Positions 14,097 to 26,040 of a stretch of DNA of 64,000 nt are shown piece after piece (the first letter of the stretch is position 1; every line of letters begins with the position of its first letter). Position numbers and translations under genes: made by a program. Source of the stretch: Acanthococcus lagerstroemiae (lineage: Eukaryota; Arthropoda; Insecta; Hemiptera; Eriococcidae); contig CM063109.1 in the NCBI GenBank assembly GCA_031841125.1, forward strand, positions 4,378,321 through 4,442,320, written 5' to 3'. A model generated the notes under the pieces. The model was not told the origin of the DNA. It saw only the letters and a list, made by a program, of their open reading frames with translations, and searched no databases.

Positions 14097-14327
14097 TTAC
14101 AACAAGTCTGGAAGAGGGAACTGGGACCTTGACCAAGAACAACTCTCACTGTTATCAGCATGTAGATAATTAATCACCTCCAACATCTTCTGAAGGCAGC
14201 CAAACTTCTCCAACACACTCCGTAAGGTGTTTCTATCTACAGTATCAAATGATTGTTCTGAGTCTACAAATATAATAAAGAGGTCTAAATTCTGTTCATA
14301 AGCTTTGATCGAGTGTCTCATGCACAC
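14097..14327 (-). pseudogene. Reverse transcriptase palm fragment (motif A region)
   Basis: This 76-codon stretch carries VDSEQSFDTVDRNTLRSVL, the RT motif A region with the first catalytic aspartate in FDTV, followed by the usual KFGC segment. The next RT segment lies just downstream in another frame (13933-14142). It ends in TYF, and past a frame change the reading continues into QYADD at about 13914-13928. A frameshift therefore splits the catalytic core. Confidence 0.65.
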
Positions 14328-15689
14328 TTGACCTAGGTGACATTTTGACGAAAAATTAGTTTAGTACATATTCTTATAGATCTCAATGCCCTCTAACAGG
14401 CTACGCTCGCGAATGACGAATTGCTTCCTTTTTTAGCCCGCTAGATGGCGTAAACCATATGAGCTATGTATATAACACAACATTATTTATAATTCTCAAA
14501 TCGCTCTCCAGAAAAAAAAACGTTTTTGTCGCTTAGGCCAATTGTGCATGAGACCATCGATATCAACAGGCCCTCTATTCTGTTCAAAACCAGCTCAAGA
14601 TGGTAGAGTTACACATTTAACAATCTGACAGAGAGAGATATTAAGTAATTTGACTATTAATTTTCTAACAGTAAACAATAATGAGATACCACAATAGTTC
14701 CCACAGTCATGTACAATTGTACATACATCGCAATTTGTCTTGTATATCTTGGCAATCTTAGCTGTTCTGAAGTCTTCTGGAACTGTCCCAGGTGAAGTAA
14801 TACTTCTAAGAGTAGGCCACTATGCTTTAGCAACTCAGTGGCAAGTCCATCTATTCCAGGGCCTTTCGATTGTGAGTGACTTTAAGCGCTATCTTGAGCT
14901 CTTCAAGGGTATATGGGCTATCAAACTTTTTCATAGCAGAATACTGTGGAATTCTGGATAACAAGCCAGCGTCTACTGGTCTACTCTGAGTCAGAAGCTT
15001 ATTGAAGTGTTCTATCTACCTCTTTTCAATTTTATTCATCTCTTTTACTAAATTTCCATCACTACTCTTTACAGGTACATCAGGTTTTTTTTTTAAGGGG
15101 GGGGGGCATATAGCTCCTTTACTGTCTGGTAGAAGCTGCAGTAGTCCTGCTGATTGTATTAAGTAGCTTTGTAGTTCCTCTGCATTTTTTTCAACAACCA
15201 CCACGAATTCTTTAGTTGTCTGGTGACTTTTTGGAGCTCACTTCTTGCTGCCTTGAGATTGACATTGAGAACTTTTTCTTAAGGATTCTTGATGGCATCA
15301 ATGTGACGTTTTCAAACTTTAGCAAGCTTTTCGACTTAATAATATCCTCATTATCACGGAACCAGATTCTTGTACGTGGCGGTCTCAAGCACCTCTTTTC
15401 CAGCATTACACACGCGCACTTTGATTTTCCCCCAAATATCATCAGTTCTATTAGGCACAGTGGAAATGTCTAGAAGTTTGCTGTTCAGAAATTCTTGATA
15501 ACTGATTTTGATGTCTTTCTTCTTATGTTTGTTAACATCTACGCACTTTGGTAGTTCTAGCCTGGTTGATATCTTCTTTCTTTATGAATATAGGATCACT
15601 CTACTGACTAATAAGAAGTGATCAGTGCAGCAGTTGGCACTTGCGTTTTACTTTAAAGTTAAGAACTTCTTTAAGTTGTCTCTGAAGCA

Positions 15690-16037
15690 CTATAGCATAG
15701 TCAACCATATGTTCACATATAGACCAATGGTAGATCCAGGTAGTTTATGGCATTCCTTTAACTGAAAGTAGGTGTTGGTGATTGCTAATCCATGGGTAGC
15801 ACACAATCCATGTAGTAGTTGACCACTCTTCCTATGCCATGAGGTCCAAGTACTTTTCCTGATCCTATATAGGCGCTTCCAGCTCTGGCGTTGAAGTCCG
15901 AATAATTTAACTCGATCGTTCTTTTTCACTTTACCGAGGATTTTGCCAAGGTCGTCATAAAATTTATCAATGACATTGTTAAACGAATCCGGTCCGCGCA
16001 TAAATACTGATGACTGTGAGGAAGTTCTTCGTCCCAA
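15690..16037 (-). pseudogene. Endonuclease-domain fragment of the 13-16 kb LINE
   Basis: This 115-codon open stretch holds the middle of an exonuclease-endonuclease-phosphatase domain. Its start is in the wrong frame: the first 14 or so residues differ from the family pattern, while FYDDLGKILGK, KKNDRV and then AITNTYFQL follow it. The expected GDFNAR block is damaged and reads LFGLQRQ, so the nicking activity is lost. RT sequence of the same element lies downstream on the same strand. Confidence 0.65.
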
Positions 16038-16400
16038 TCTGTATTTTCAATTTAATGATTCTGTCTAATGCAGATTTAGGAAGCTCCATAAGACTTTTGG
16101 TGATTAAGTTTCTAACTACAATGGCTATATCATTCATTTTCTTCCCAAATTGATTTCCCGACCAATAAAAGTTATAGTTCTTCTCTTAAAGCTACCCAGA
16201 TCCATGATATCGGATTTCACTCAGTGCAGCAAAGTCCAGTTTATATGTAGCTAGCTCTCTATTAGGCTGCGGTATTCTACCTTAATCTTGCACAGTCCGA
16301 ACATTCCAGGCTCCTACGTTCATTCCACCTCTGAATTTCTTCCTAAATCTCTTTGAAACTGATGCAGCCTCCCAGCCCTGCATATTCAAACGGGGGTTAA

Positions 16401-17263
16401 TTTACCTCCGGAATCTTTTACAGCAATTGCGAGACACATGTTGACCAGACGTATGCGCAAAATTCACAGTACCTTTGCGCTGAGGGTACTATTGCCACCT
16501 TTAGGATAGATAGCCTATCCCTGTTACTATCTGATCCCAGCGGAGCACCGTCGTTGTAATTTTTAGTTTTGAATTTAGAGTCGTTGGTCCGAAAAGGGTG
16601 GATACCATATTTCTAGCGCCCCTGGATCCGCCTAAAGGGGCCGCAGGCTTCATTAAAACGAACATTCAGACTCTTCTTGATCCGAACCCATTTTGTTTCT
16701 TCAACTTGAGTAACTAGTGAAACACTGAATCTTTCAAATGGAAAAGTAATTTACGCTTCGCGTTATATTCGTGCTCGTACACGTAATGGCGTAGAGCGGG
16801 GAGGATAAAAATTACGAAAAACTATGTCGTTTTTCGTGGCTTTTCTTTTCATTAAAACGTTGCCTGAAACGTGAAAGGTATACAAGAGAAATACTCGGTC
16901 GAGCGCGACATCATCGCATCGTCACCTTCACGGGTACAAGCTGCCAACTCAACTCTGGTTTCGTAATACCTACACCCCGGGCTAGAAATTTGTAAAGCTC
17001 GTTGTATTGAAATAAATTACGTTCAATATGTTCTTGCCGAACAAATTTCGCACATTTTTTTCGTACAAATCCCATCAAAAACACGTAATCTCTCGCTGAT
17101 TCATTTTTAGGTAATTCTTCTCCCCATAATCTTGTGACAAATGCGTCGGAATGATGGTACAAATTAAATTTCGCCCGCCTGGAATTACCGCCAGAAGGTT
17201 ACGGTAACGTTTCCTGTTTATCAAATGTAGCTCTATCGTCTATGTGAACCGCGATTTATATTT
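16401..17263. other. Spacer with one unexplained 83-codon ORF
   Basis: No element is recognised. A minus-strand ORF at 16911-17162 (starting MYHHSDAFVTRLWGEELPK) reads like plausible protein but has no domain I recognise and no visible partner exon. The region is less AT-rich than average. Confidence 0.25.
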
Positions 17264-17596
17264 TGGTAGAGCGTATGGTGATGCACGCATGCCAGATTGG
17301 TTTCCCAGACACCGCACCCCTGACCCCGGGAACTACTCTTTTGAGAATCGCGTCAGTGACTAGACGGACGCATTAAGACCGGCCCGAACCCCATTTCGCC
17401 TTTCCTCTTCCAGTCCATGCTGTCCGGCCAGGGCCACTATGCGACATTCTACTGACCGAGGTTAACGGTCACTCAGCATTAACCCGGAATTCGGGTGCAC
17501 CACAGCTGGACGCGCTTCCTTCACTCACCGCTCACCTCCTCGTCTTGGTACTTGTGGCGACGCAGGAAGGTGGTAACAGCGGGTGAGTCCTGCCGG
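17264..17596 (-). repeat. Repeat family A, copy 2 (exon-like)
   Basis: This copy aligns over its full length, about 333 bases, with 56790-57121, at roughly 75-80% identity by eye. On the minus strand both copies keep two short open segments. One contains TTFLRRHKYQDEEV here and TTFLHRRTYQDEEV in the other copy, and it ends at GAG followed by GTGAGC, like an exon at a splice donor. The second reads LVTDAIL, then RGAVSG, then WHACI, ending with IRST, in both copies. Between them the frame is closed. In this copy the first segment continues upstream to about 17650 (LCTILELLQLLRTHRQ) behind a TTATTCCACAG acceptor-like sequence. A captured host-gene fragment spread as a repeat is one explanation. 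A decayed transposon is another. Confidence 0.45.
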
Positions 17597-17660
17597 TGGG
17601 TCCGCAGCAGCTGCAGCAGCTCTAAGATGGTACAGAGTTGTTGTGTTCGATGGTATGGGC
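17597..17660 (-). pseudogene. Exon-like upstream part of family A copy 2
   Basis: The minus strand reads PYHRTQQLCTILELLQLLRT directly after an acceptor-like TTCCACAG and continues in frame into the TTFLRRHKYQDEEV segment of the family A repeat. The leucine-rich helix-like stretch and the flanking splice-like signals suggest a genuine exon of about 125 bases. The parent gene was not recognised. Confidence 0.3.
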
Positions 17661-17699
17661 TGTGGAATAATTATTACGAGCAGAGTAAATTGTTGATTA

Positions 17700-18745
17700 T
17701 TAAATATTAATATTAATTAAAATATTAATATTCTAATAATCTCCCATGTAGGGAAAAATCATTCCAACCAATTTAAGAATTATTGCGCAGTGGAAAATTC
17801 AGTAGGTCACTCTCATCATTTTCGACAAGTAAGGGCAAGGAAATTCATGAACAGAGTTTATTAAGCAAAACATAAATTAAATAAATCCATCTTCTAGCTC
17901 GGGAGCTAGTCCATCCAGCGGCCTTGGGGATTCTTCATTTTCCTGATGGCAAAATAAAATTTCCATCAGTCATAGATGTCAGATAATTACACATAAATAA
18001 ATTAACTCTACTATGAGCAATCAAGTCCATCGCGGATAGTGGACCACTAAGGTCAAACGAACAATTAGAGAAGCTACAAGCCTCAAGCATTGACTCTCCT
18101 GTGAGAAGCCAATTGAGTCCAACGGGACAAGGTACCATTATAGGTAAAGCTGCCAGTTCAAGAATTATCAAAATTCTCTTACCAGGAGCCCACGAAAAGG
18201 GCGAAGTTATTTCACAAGGGGTCACGAGTAGGGCGAAATTATTTAACGAGGGGCCCACGATAAGGGCGAAGTTATTTATCAAATTTGGAGGATCGCTTTC
18301 CTCAATAACATAACCGAGAAGGGCAGAAGACTCATGTAACGCAATTGTTACATAAATTCGCCAGTTAATAAACGAATAAATAAGTAACTATCTGACCTGA
18401 GAAATGGTTCTTCTGTTCTTAGCACACCAACAATATTGTTTAGAAATCACTGCAGAGATGCACAAAACTATCCGCGGCCCACAAATCAACGTACCATACG
18501 AGACACGAAAAACGAAGTGTCGGGCAAATTTACCTCCCGAGTATTTCACATCTTGGACCTTTGAAAAAAGGGCGGGGACCACAGTAAAGCAGACGTGGTC
18601 CAATGGGGGCTGCTGTAAACATGGCGTGGTCCAATTGATTGGACCACGGCTCCACTCATTGCCCCAGTATGGCCTCATCCGAGATGAGGAAATTAATTAT
18701 GGATTAATTACCATTAATTATTTTATAATAATTATTACCTGATTT
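17700..18745. other. Unassigned segment flanked by AT-rich borders
   Basis: The segment runs between two borders made of TTAATATTAATTA-like sequence (about 17697-17740 and 18690-18740). Inside are a 32-bp tandem repeat, a 24-base near-palindrome (18625-18648) and overlapping ORFs of 96-115 codons on both strands with no known motif. It could be an old transposon or a solo LTR, but I cannot define ends or a target duplication. Confidence 0.3.
18185..18281 (+). repeat. 32-bp tandem repeat, three copies
   Basis: The core AGGGCGAAGTTATTT (middle copy AGGGCGAAATTATTT) occurs at 18198, 18230 and 18262, exactly 32 bases apart. Each is preceded by a GGGGCCCACGA-like or GGGGTCACGA-like stretch. Confidence 0.75.
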
Positions 18746-18749
18746 TCGA

Positions 18750-19060
18750 TTTGACATGGGCCAAGCTTTGTCCGTCGGCTCTCTGCCTCAGCCAATCTGT
18801 CTACATCTTATTCTTTATGATGGTCGAGACAAAGGCCGACACCCGGTTCCATCCGCTTCCGCTGTTCAACATTTCCGGAACCAATGTGCCCCGGCGCGAG
18901 ACGACTGATCGCGCCGTCGCTGTCGCTCGTGTCTGTTGCCGTCTCGCGGTGAATCGAGAATGACTTGCGAAGATAATTTTACGATGAAGAAATAAAGGAT
19001 GAAGTGTATAGAATTCGCGTCGAAATCAGCTGACTCCCTTATAACAGATAACATTGCCCA
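18750..19060. other. GC-rich segment
   Basis: This is one of the most GC- and CpG-rich parts of the window, with many CG dinucleotides between 18870 and 18960. ORFs of 62-70 codons on both strands show no recognisable motif. It may be an exon, a promoter or a transposon piece; nothing visible decides between these. Confidence 0.25.
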
Positions 19061-19850
19061 CCAAGCTGAATCCTGTTTTATGTCCCCCTAGTAAGTTTGA
19101 TTTATGTAGTGAACTCCATTCCCTCGAGTATTTGAGGGTACTCCGAAAACTAAGAATTCTGTAGGAATAAGACCACCACAGATACACGTTCGTTCCCTCG
19201 CAAAATTCTACGAAGAATTAGTATCTCAAGAAATTTTTTAGAAATATCATGAAGATGGGAGGGGGGATAATAGCTCGTAGTTACATTTTTCACTCCAACA
19301 CTCTGATATGGTGTACATTACCGCAGGCCTTACGGGTGGAAACGTGCCGACCTTTGGTCATTTTTCTGGTTTATCCTAGTTTCAATAAAAGATAGAGTTC
19401 CTTTACAATGAAATGTGCCCACACGTCATGAAAATCAAATGGACAAAGTATGATAAAGATCAATGTAACAATCACGCACCTAGTATCATTTGATTAGCAT
19501 GGTACTCGGACACTTTCTTCATGATAGAGTCCAATTATTTCCGGGCCAACTTCCCAACCCTCTTCCATTTTCGAAAATCTTTTCTTCCTTCATCTTCCTA
19601 TTCTACTTCACTTACCTACATCACTGTATTTTTGTGTTTTGAATTGAAATTGAAAATGGTGTATTTCGTTGCCAACTGAGCACTACGTTTTGCGAGGACA
19701 TTGAAAAGTAAATGAAAAATATTTTAAGTTTATATGAAATAGTAATAACTACTGCCAGGGTTTCACAGCCATCGGATTCGTTTTTATTTATCCGCAAAAT
19801 GAAAGCTGACGGACCTGAAGGAATTTATTTATTTATTTAAATTAAAGTCC
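19061..19850. other. Non-coding spacer
   Basis: No gene or repeat end is recognised. A short G8 run lies near 19259. Confidence 0.4.
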
Positions 19851-20285
19851 CTCTTTCGCAGCCTGGAGTTCTGAGCGTCAAAAATAGAGCTCATATACTC
19901 TCATAGGCGTTCAGGACAGCTAACTTTGTTTTAGACATTAATTTTTACCTAGCATGAAAATTGAGAGCCTTGCATTGGGAGAGAGCGGTATAACATTTAA
20001 AAAAATCACGGGATAGATATCAACTTTGTAGTTTGCTGATTTGTTTTCGACATTTATTTTCAGTTGACATGAAAAGTGAGACACCTGTTGCGGAGGAGGA
20101 GACTGAAAATTGGGATATTTAACTCTACAGGTGCAATTTGGATATCAATTTTAGGGGTCTTGAGATCACTGAATTCATTTTCAATGTTACTTTTTTCCAA
20201 CTGTGGAAATTTAAGAAATTGTAGAAGAGAGGGACTGAAATTATAAAATTCTGCCGATGCGATATGGATAAGATCTCCCAGGATT
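19850..20285 (+). repeat. Repeat family B block (plus)
   Basis: Diverged units of roughly 125 bases recur here. Each joins a CTTGAGATCACTGAATTC-like core with a following TTTTCAATGTTAC-like or TTTTCGACATT-like stretch (near 19905, 20030 and 20158). The same core is clearer at 25066 and 60427. There is no coding potential. Confidence 0.45.
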
Positions 20286-21555
20286 TACTGAATGTTGGAA
20301 GCCGGATATTCCTTCACTTTGCATTAGACAGTTCAAACCGTGCGTCATTACTCTTGCAAGAATAAGTCAGGCAGGCTGTGTACATGAACATCATAAAGCG
20401 AGCGACATTTGAAGATTCAATACAGGAAACATTTTACATGAGTAAGATACGATTACATAGCAAGCACCGAGTACACAGCTTCATGCTCGGTCGTGGTGGC
20501 AGTCTGAGAAAAGGGAGAACTGGAGGTTTGAAAATAATACTGCGGTATAAGATATAATGGCCCATTGTCTAACACTGAATTCATTTTTAAAATCTATTTG
20601 ATTGAATGTAGACCATAAGCTGTATTACACTGAATTCGTGAAAATTAAGAGTCGATAATAACCCGTAAAACTGACCCTGTACTTATTCACGATGTATTTA
20701 TTAATTTTCATAATTTTAAGCTGCCTTCTTCCTCCTTTGAAGCTTCAACTTCAGTCAAATAAAGGGAGAAACCGTATAAACAGATTTATAAAACTATAAA
20801 AGCTTACAAAAATGTTATCCATTAGATTACGTATGGTGGTTTAGCAGGTAGCGTTCGAATCCACCCGGCCACCAAACCACTCGAACCCAACCGACGCAGT
20901 AATAAATCAGTGATTCCAGAGAAGTGAGGGTAAAAAGAAAAAGTAATTGTCAGGAACGAGAATTTACCACAACATGCATACTAGAAAAGTTCGTCCTAGT
21001 CCGTGAAAATCTGAGACGAATCCACATGCGTCACAACCAGGATGAAAGTTCATGCACCGAGCTCTGAAAGCATACGAATTAACCCCTATCCCTAATCCTC
21101 TCACCTTCTCATTTAAGAAGTCACACAGGAAACCATCAGCCCAGATGCTGAAGTCGAACTATTTCATACTTGACTGATGTCGAATTTCGAAGAATAAACA
21201 AAGTCAAGAAGCGAGAATTTTTATTATTTCTTAAGGGCAGAAAAATAACTTCGATTCAAAAAAGAAAACAAGTGAAAATTCTAGGTAAGAAGATCGATAG
21301 TCAAAATGAAGTTTAAAAAGGAAGATGAAGTGGAGAAACTTGGAAGAACAAAGGATAAATAAACAGTTGAGCATGGCGGTAAGAAGTGAACGGGAAAGAA
21401 GCAATCAGGATATGCATATGTATAAGCGAAGATGTCAGACACGAGAACAAATAGGCGAAAATATGATCCCTGAGATCCCACAGTTATATTTTGGTGTCAA
21501 TTTTTTATTTTATCTTATTTTTATCTTACAGCCGTCCATTCGTCGTACATACATT
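20286..21555. other. Non-coding spacer
   Basis: No gene is seen. A GTTCGAATCC word near 20850 resembles a tRNA B box but lacks a supporting fold. Confidence 0.4.
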
Positions 21556-21559
21556 TGGC

Positions 21560-21990
21560 CCCGGAGTGGGGGGGGGGCGTTGTGACGTCAAATGCACCAA
21601 TTTCCAGACACTGGCATCCATCGCCTTTTTCCAACATAACCTGTCCCTTCCCACACTTCTCCACAGTATCCCAAATTTCTTTGTAATCTCGTCCCTCGAT
21701 CGTGTAGGTGGTCTACCCTTCTTTTTTTTTTCCATTCTCTAGGTGACCGTTCGTCTGTCACCTTTCTCCATTTGTTTATGCCCCTCACCATATGCCCTGC
21801 GAATCCTAATTTTGTCTTTTTTATTCTCTCTCCAATACCTTTCGAGCCCGTCCTTTCAAATATTTCTTTCAGACTACTTATTCCATCCTTGATGCGTATT
21901 CCCATAGTACTACGGAGCTTCCTAAAGTGTGTTACCCTCAAGCTTTCGTATTATGCCTCAGTCAAAAACCAGGTAGGGCTTAATGCGTAA
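21560..21990 (-). mobile_element. 3' coding tail of an RTE-type retrotransposon
   Basis: The minus strand reads SPTWFLTEA, then RVTHFRKLRSTMGIRIKDG, KTKLGFAGHMVRG and NKWRKVTDE. After a frameshift near 21720 it reads KKGRPPTRSRDEITKKFG and GRDRLCWKKAMDA. This is the post-RT C-terminal region typical of insect RTE elements (GHM-R, then GRPPTRWRDEI). RT and endonuclease are absent, so the copy is strongly 5'-truncated, as is usual for LINEs. A stop and the frameshift show it is dead. A G9 run lies just beyond its 3' end, near 21570. Confidence 0.75.
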
Positions 21991-21994
21991 CATG

Positions 21995-24900
21995 AGCTGT
22001 AGATAAGAAATTTTCACAAAAAAATTACCTTTCAAGATAATTACTGATAAAGAATTGTTACAGAAACTACCCATAAGAAATTATTAATATACAAAACACA
22101 TTATCTTCCAATTCTACGTAACATACTGGACGTACCAAAGAAGAAAATTATTCCCAGTTCAGGAACAATTCTGTAATTTATATTTCGATTTCACAAAAAA
22201 CGTACAAAACTAAAAAATATAGTAGAATCAAATTCCCACAGAATTAGAAATTTTTTTATTGAAGTGTTGAAAACGTTACACGCACAACCGAAAAATAACA
22301 TTTTTCATGATATAATAATTTTTCAAGGATAACAATCTTGAAACATTGTTTTTTGTGAAACTTATCGTGGGTGCCCGATCAAATATATTTTCAAATATAC
22401 GAGAAATCCGACTTTTTAATCATCGTAAGCATGTCCTCGATATTAGCGCTTTTATCGACGTTTCAAAAACTACCTAAGTCGTCTTGTACATGCTGTAATC
22501 AAACTTCGCAAATCCAATTTAGCTGTATTTGTACCTGTGACACTGTTGTATCAGTAAACTGTACGTAGTATGTACTTGAAATTGATTAATACTCATTATC
22601 ATTACCGGAAGGTTTCCCCTTGTAATACTTATTCATTTTGACGCGTATATATTGTGTCGTCTTTTGCATACCTAATAAAAAGACAACAGAATGTTGTAAC
22701 TTCCAAAACCTTGTACATTTGACTTACGCGGTTCTTTTGGTTCTGTATTAAATTAAAATAAAGAGTAAAAAACAGAATTTCGTAAATTGTAAGTAAGCAA
22801 TTACAAATCCCGTAAGTTATAAATGTGTAAAAGCCATTTTCTTCATTATATTTTTTCTCATTTCTGTAGATATCAATGCACAATTTTTGAGGGGGCAACG
22901 TGTTTTATACATCACCCTACTATTGATAAGACTGCCTGTCTCCCTGTCCTTCTTTTATACAAAAAATATATACGTCCATTTGTCATCTGCCACTCCGTCC
23001 ACTCCTTAGTGTACAGAAAAACCACAGGATCCGAGATAACCTAAAATATAAAACGTGAATGGGTACACAGATGATTAGCCAGCAAGGTAGACAGACTGAC
23101 AAATATGAGTCAAAGATGAAAACAGACAAGCACAAAGCGAAACTTGCACCAAGCTGAAAGCTAACCGCGACCTAAGTTGAACATTAAGTGAGCCGCGAAG
23201 CACCGGAGGAGAAGGCCCCTGTTCCCTGCATTTTATACCTAATCGTTCTTGTATGTACTATACGCTGTATTCTTATATAAACCCGTTCATTAACATAAAA
23301 ATGAAATTATTTCTGTTTCAGACAAAAGCGCATTTAGACGTATTAGCAGACGCGTTATTACGATGGGCTCGAGGACGTTAGTAAACGAAATACGTGACCT
23401 AAGGAATAATACAGATCATGTTACCATGTCCAGATAAATAGTATGTTAACGGTTAAATAGTTATTACGAAACCAATTAACGTAATAAAACAATATTTAAA
23501 ACATTTTTAAACCAACGAACAAAAGTAAGTTTACGTGGCGACGATTTTTTAAAATGACGAACGAGTTCAAAAAACGTCAAGTTTAAAACAGTTTTTTTTT
23601 TTTTTTTTTTTTTTTTTTCCCTGCGTCAGTACAATTATTATTAGATCGGGTAGAATGCCAACAAATTGTTCCTGCTCATTTGAAGATTTACCGTCGTATT
23701 TTCTTTTTTTCTTTTTAGAATTTTTTTACGATTCCGTTTTTCTTCGTTCTTCTTCCTCCCATTATTTGTTGTGTGTTATTTTTTAACTCAACTGAACATC
23801 TTCAGATAGTTCAGGTAAAAGAATACGAGCAATAAATCTTCAAACCGACTCCGGCTTTAGGCTAAATGTCGATACGGTAAAGTTGGTTTAAAAATATAAC
23901 GACGAACCTTAACACGGGTTCCACAATATAAAAGACTTATCGAGCATTTGCAGGCGGGTTCTCGACTACGCTAAATTAAACAAAACAAAGAAAGAAAAAA
24001 AAAGAAGAAACATCGGTGTTTATTTAACTTTTAAGATAGAATGAGAGGGGATAAACAGGAAATTGTTTCCTCAAATCATCAATTTCGCTAAGACAGGCAA
24101 TTATTTCTTGGCAATATTACGATCGTAGATTCTTCGTATTATAAGCTGTATTTTATTTTGACGCCCGTAATCCATCAACAAGAAAGTGTGTTGCAGTCTA
24201 TAGACGTGACTAGGTCCTTTAGCAGGACAAATAACTGTTTTCGTCATTTTCGTATAAACGGTCGTACGCGACTCGTCTGGCGAAAACAATTTTCAAAATG
24301 TCGTTTTTACTGTCGAATAATTTTTACGAATGCGTAACATTCGTTTTCCGTTCGACGTTGTTCGAAACCCCAACTCGAGCACATTTTATTTCAACTCGAA
24401 AAACGTAAGACAAACACCCGTTAAATATCGCGAATGCGATTCGTATTTTCACGCTTCGGAGGTTCGACGTTTCGCTGCGGTAACGCGTAAGTAAAGTCAA
24501 CCAGACACACACAAAAGAATTATACAATTTTTTTTTTTTCTCAACGAGAACAGCCGAAGACTGTTTGCTCTCTCGACCCCGGCTGATCGTTTCCAGGTAG
24601 GCTCGAATTAATCGGATGTGCGAGTTTGGGATGTGTTCGAAAAATATATGACACGTCTTTGGCCAGAAAAGTAATATCGATTTTCTCTCGCCTGTACGTG
24701 AATAACGATTCTATACTTTCGAGGATGTTTTCTCACTATCCTACGAGGGGGAGCATTTTCGGTGTGACGACAGCTAGCATTTGTATACATATCAAAATTA
24801 TAGAGTCGACATATTTCCCGGAATAGTTAACGCTGTTCAGGTTCGACAAACGTTGCACGCAGGATAAGCAATTTTCTCACGATGTGCTGTGTACAACTTG

Positions 24901-25040
24901 CCTCAAAGTATCCGCCTATACTGTTCAGGTCCCTCAAACTATGACATATTACAATAAATCGATTTATACAGTTTCGAGGTCGCTGAGCTCGATTTTGACA
25001 TTTTTGGCTCCGGGTCCAGGTGGAGTAATGCCAAATTTCG
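21995..25040. other. Non-coding stretch with a T27 tract
   Basis: No gene is recognised. A 27-base T run lies at 23592-23618. From about 23500 to 24830 CpG dinucleotides are relatively frequent, but the ORFs there (60-67 codons) have no known motif. Confidence 0.4.
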
Positions 25041-25430
25041 GACATAGTACTTGACTCATGGGTTTCCAAGGTCACTAAATTCCTTATTTTAGATCCGAGT
25101 TATTCAATGACACCCAACTAGGGTTGGAATGAAATTCTGGCAGGTTTTTCTTGACATCATACTTCATTAAAGGGTTTTTAAGGTTGCTGACTCAAATTTT
25201 GAAGGCGATTTTTAAATCTGATCTCATATGGTGCGTAGACGATTCGAGTGGTTTCTGTTACATGGTATTCCATTTATAGGTTTTCAAGATCGCTAATTCA
25301 AATATAAAAATTAATTTCCACATCTACGCTCATGCTGGTTTTCTCTACTTTATACAACTAACAGGTATGAAATTTAAGCTCGAGCCCATGTCACTTGATT
25401 AAAAATAATGAAATAGTTTCCAGAAAAAAC
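25040..25430 (+). repeat. Repeat family B block (plus)
   Basis: Cores CCAAGGTCACTAAATTC (25066), TTAAGGTTGCTGACTCAA (about 25179) and TCAAGATCGCTAATTCAA (25284) lie about 105-113 bases apart. The shared pattern is GGTTTTCAAGGTCACTAATTC with a following A/T-rich tail. No ORF is present. Confidence 0.55.
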
Positions 25431-26040
25431 TTCCACACATCTGCTGAGAATAAATAGCAAAAACTTAGTCCGTGCCCACCTTCGATTCGTCCCGGAGGGT
25501 CGAAACCAAAAAATAATGTCAAGGTTGAAAAGTCGAAAATAAACTTGAAGACCTATAAATGAAGTACTAAGTCCAAAAACGATCCAAATATGATCCCAAC
25601 TCTATTAATGGCCTCCAGAAGAGGGTATTAGACCTATGAAAACAATGTTAAAGTCAAATCTCGAGGTCTTAAAAATCTAATATTCGATTTCCTCAGAAAA
25701 AATCAATACGAACCTTTTTAGGCCTATTTCTCATCTTGCAGTGGGAGCACTATCAACAGTCAATTACTAAAGAACGTCATATAAGTTGTATAATTTGACT
25801 TGGGCATTTTCTCATGAGAAGGAACGAAGGCGATTAGACCAGAGTTAATATCATCCAATCCAGCTCAAATATTTTACTCATTAATGTTAGGGAAAGAAGG
25901 AGACAGCAAAGAAAGAAGTCAGTATAGATCGGATTATTTTGATAAATATTTTTATACTCGTCTCAAACAGATGTACTGTGCACTTTAAGCTGTAAGTTCC
26001 ATTCAAAAATATTACCGGGGACGAACTTGCTTCATCAGTC
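25431..26040. other. Non-coding spacer
   Basis: Nothing is recognised. The sequence near 25500-25700 has a loose resemblance to family B but no clear cores. Confidence 0.35.

Larger units (their letters stand above)
13090..16400 (-). mobile_element. Non-LTR retrotransposon with endonuclease, RT and C-terminal C2H2 finger (broken)
   Basis: Read on the minus strand, the domains follow in normal order. An AP-type endonuclease begins near 16320 (WNVRTV) and continues with LDFAALSEIRYHG and, in a 115-codon open stretch (15690-16037), FYDDLGKILGKVKKNDRV and AITNTYF. A linker lies near 15016-15204. RT follows with VDSEQSFDTVDRNTL (about 14240-14290) and QYADD (about 13914-13928). The tail ends in a C2H2-like finger, CATCGRKIPSKIGLISH (13141-13222). 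The AF(D) and YADD motifs place it among LINE elements. The endonuclease style and the finger tail match a widespread animal family usually grouped near CR1/L2, but the clade is not proven. Many stops and frameshifts make it inactive. The 5' limit is uncertain. Confidence 0.8.

Noticed and set aside
17935..18313. ORFs of 115 and 70 codons on opposite strands
   Set aside because: They overlap each other across the 32-bp tandem repeat, which keeps both frames open.
20836..20885. tRNA-like word GTTCGAATCC
   Set aside because: No T stem, acceptor stem or A box at the right distance.
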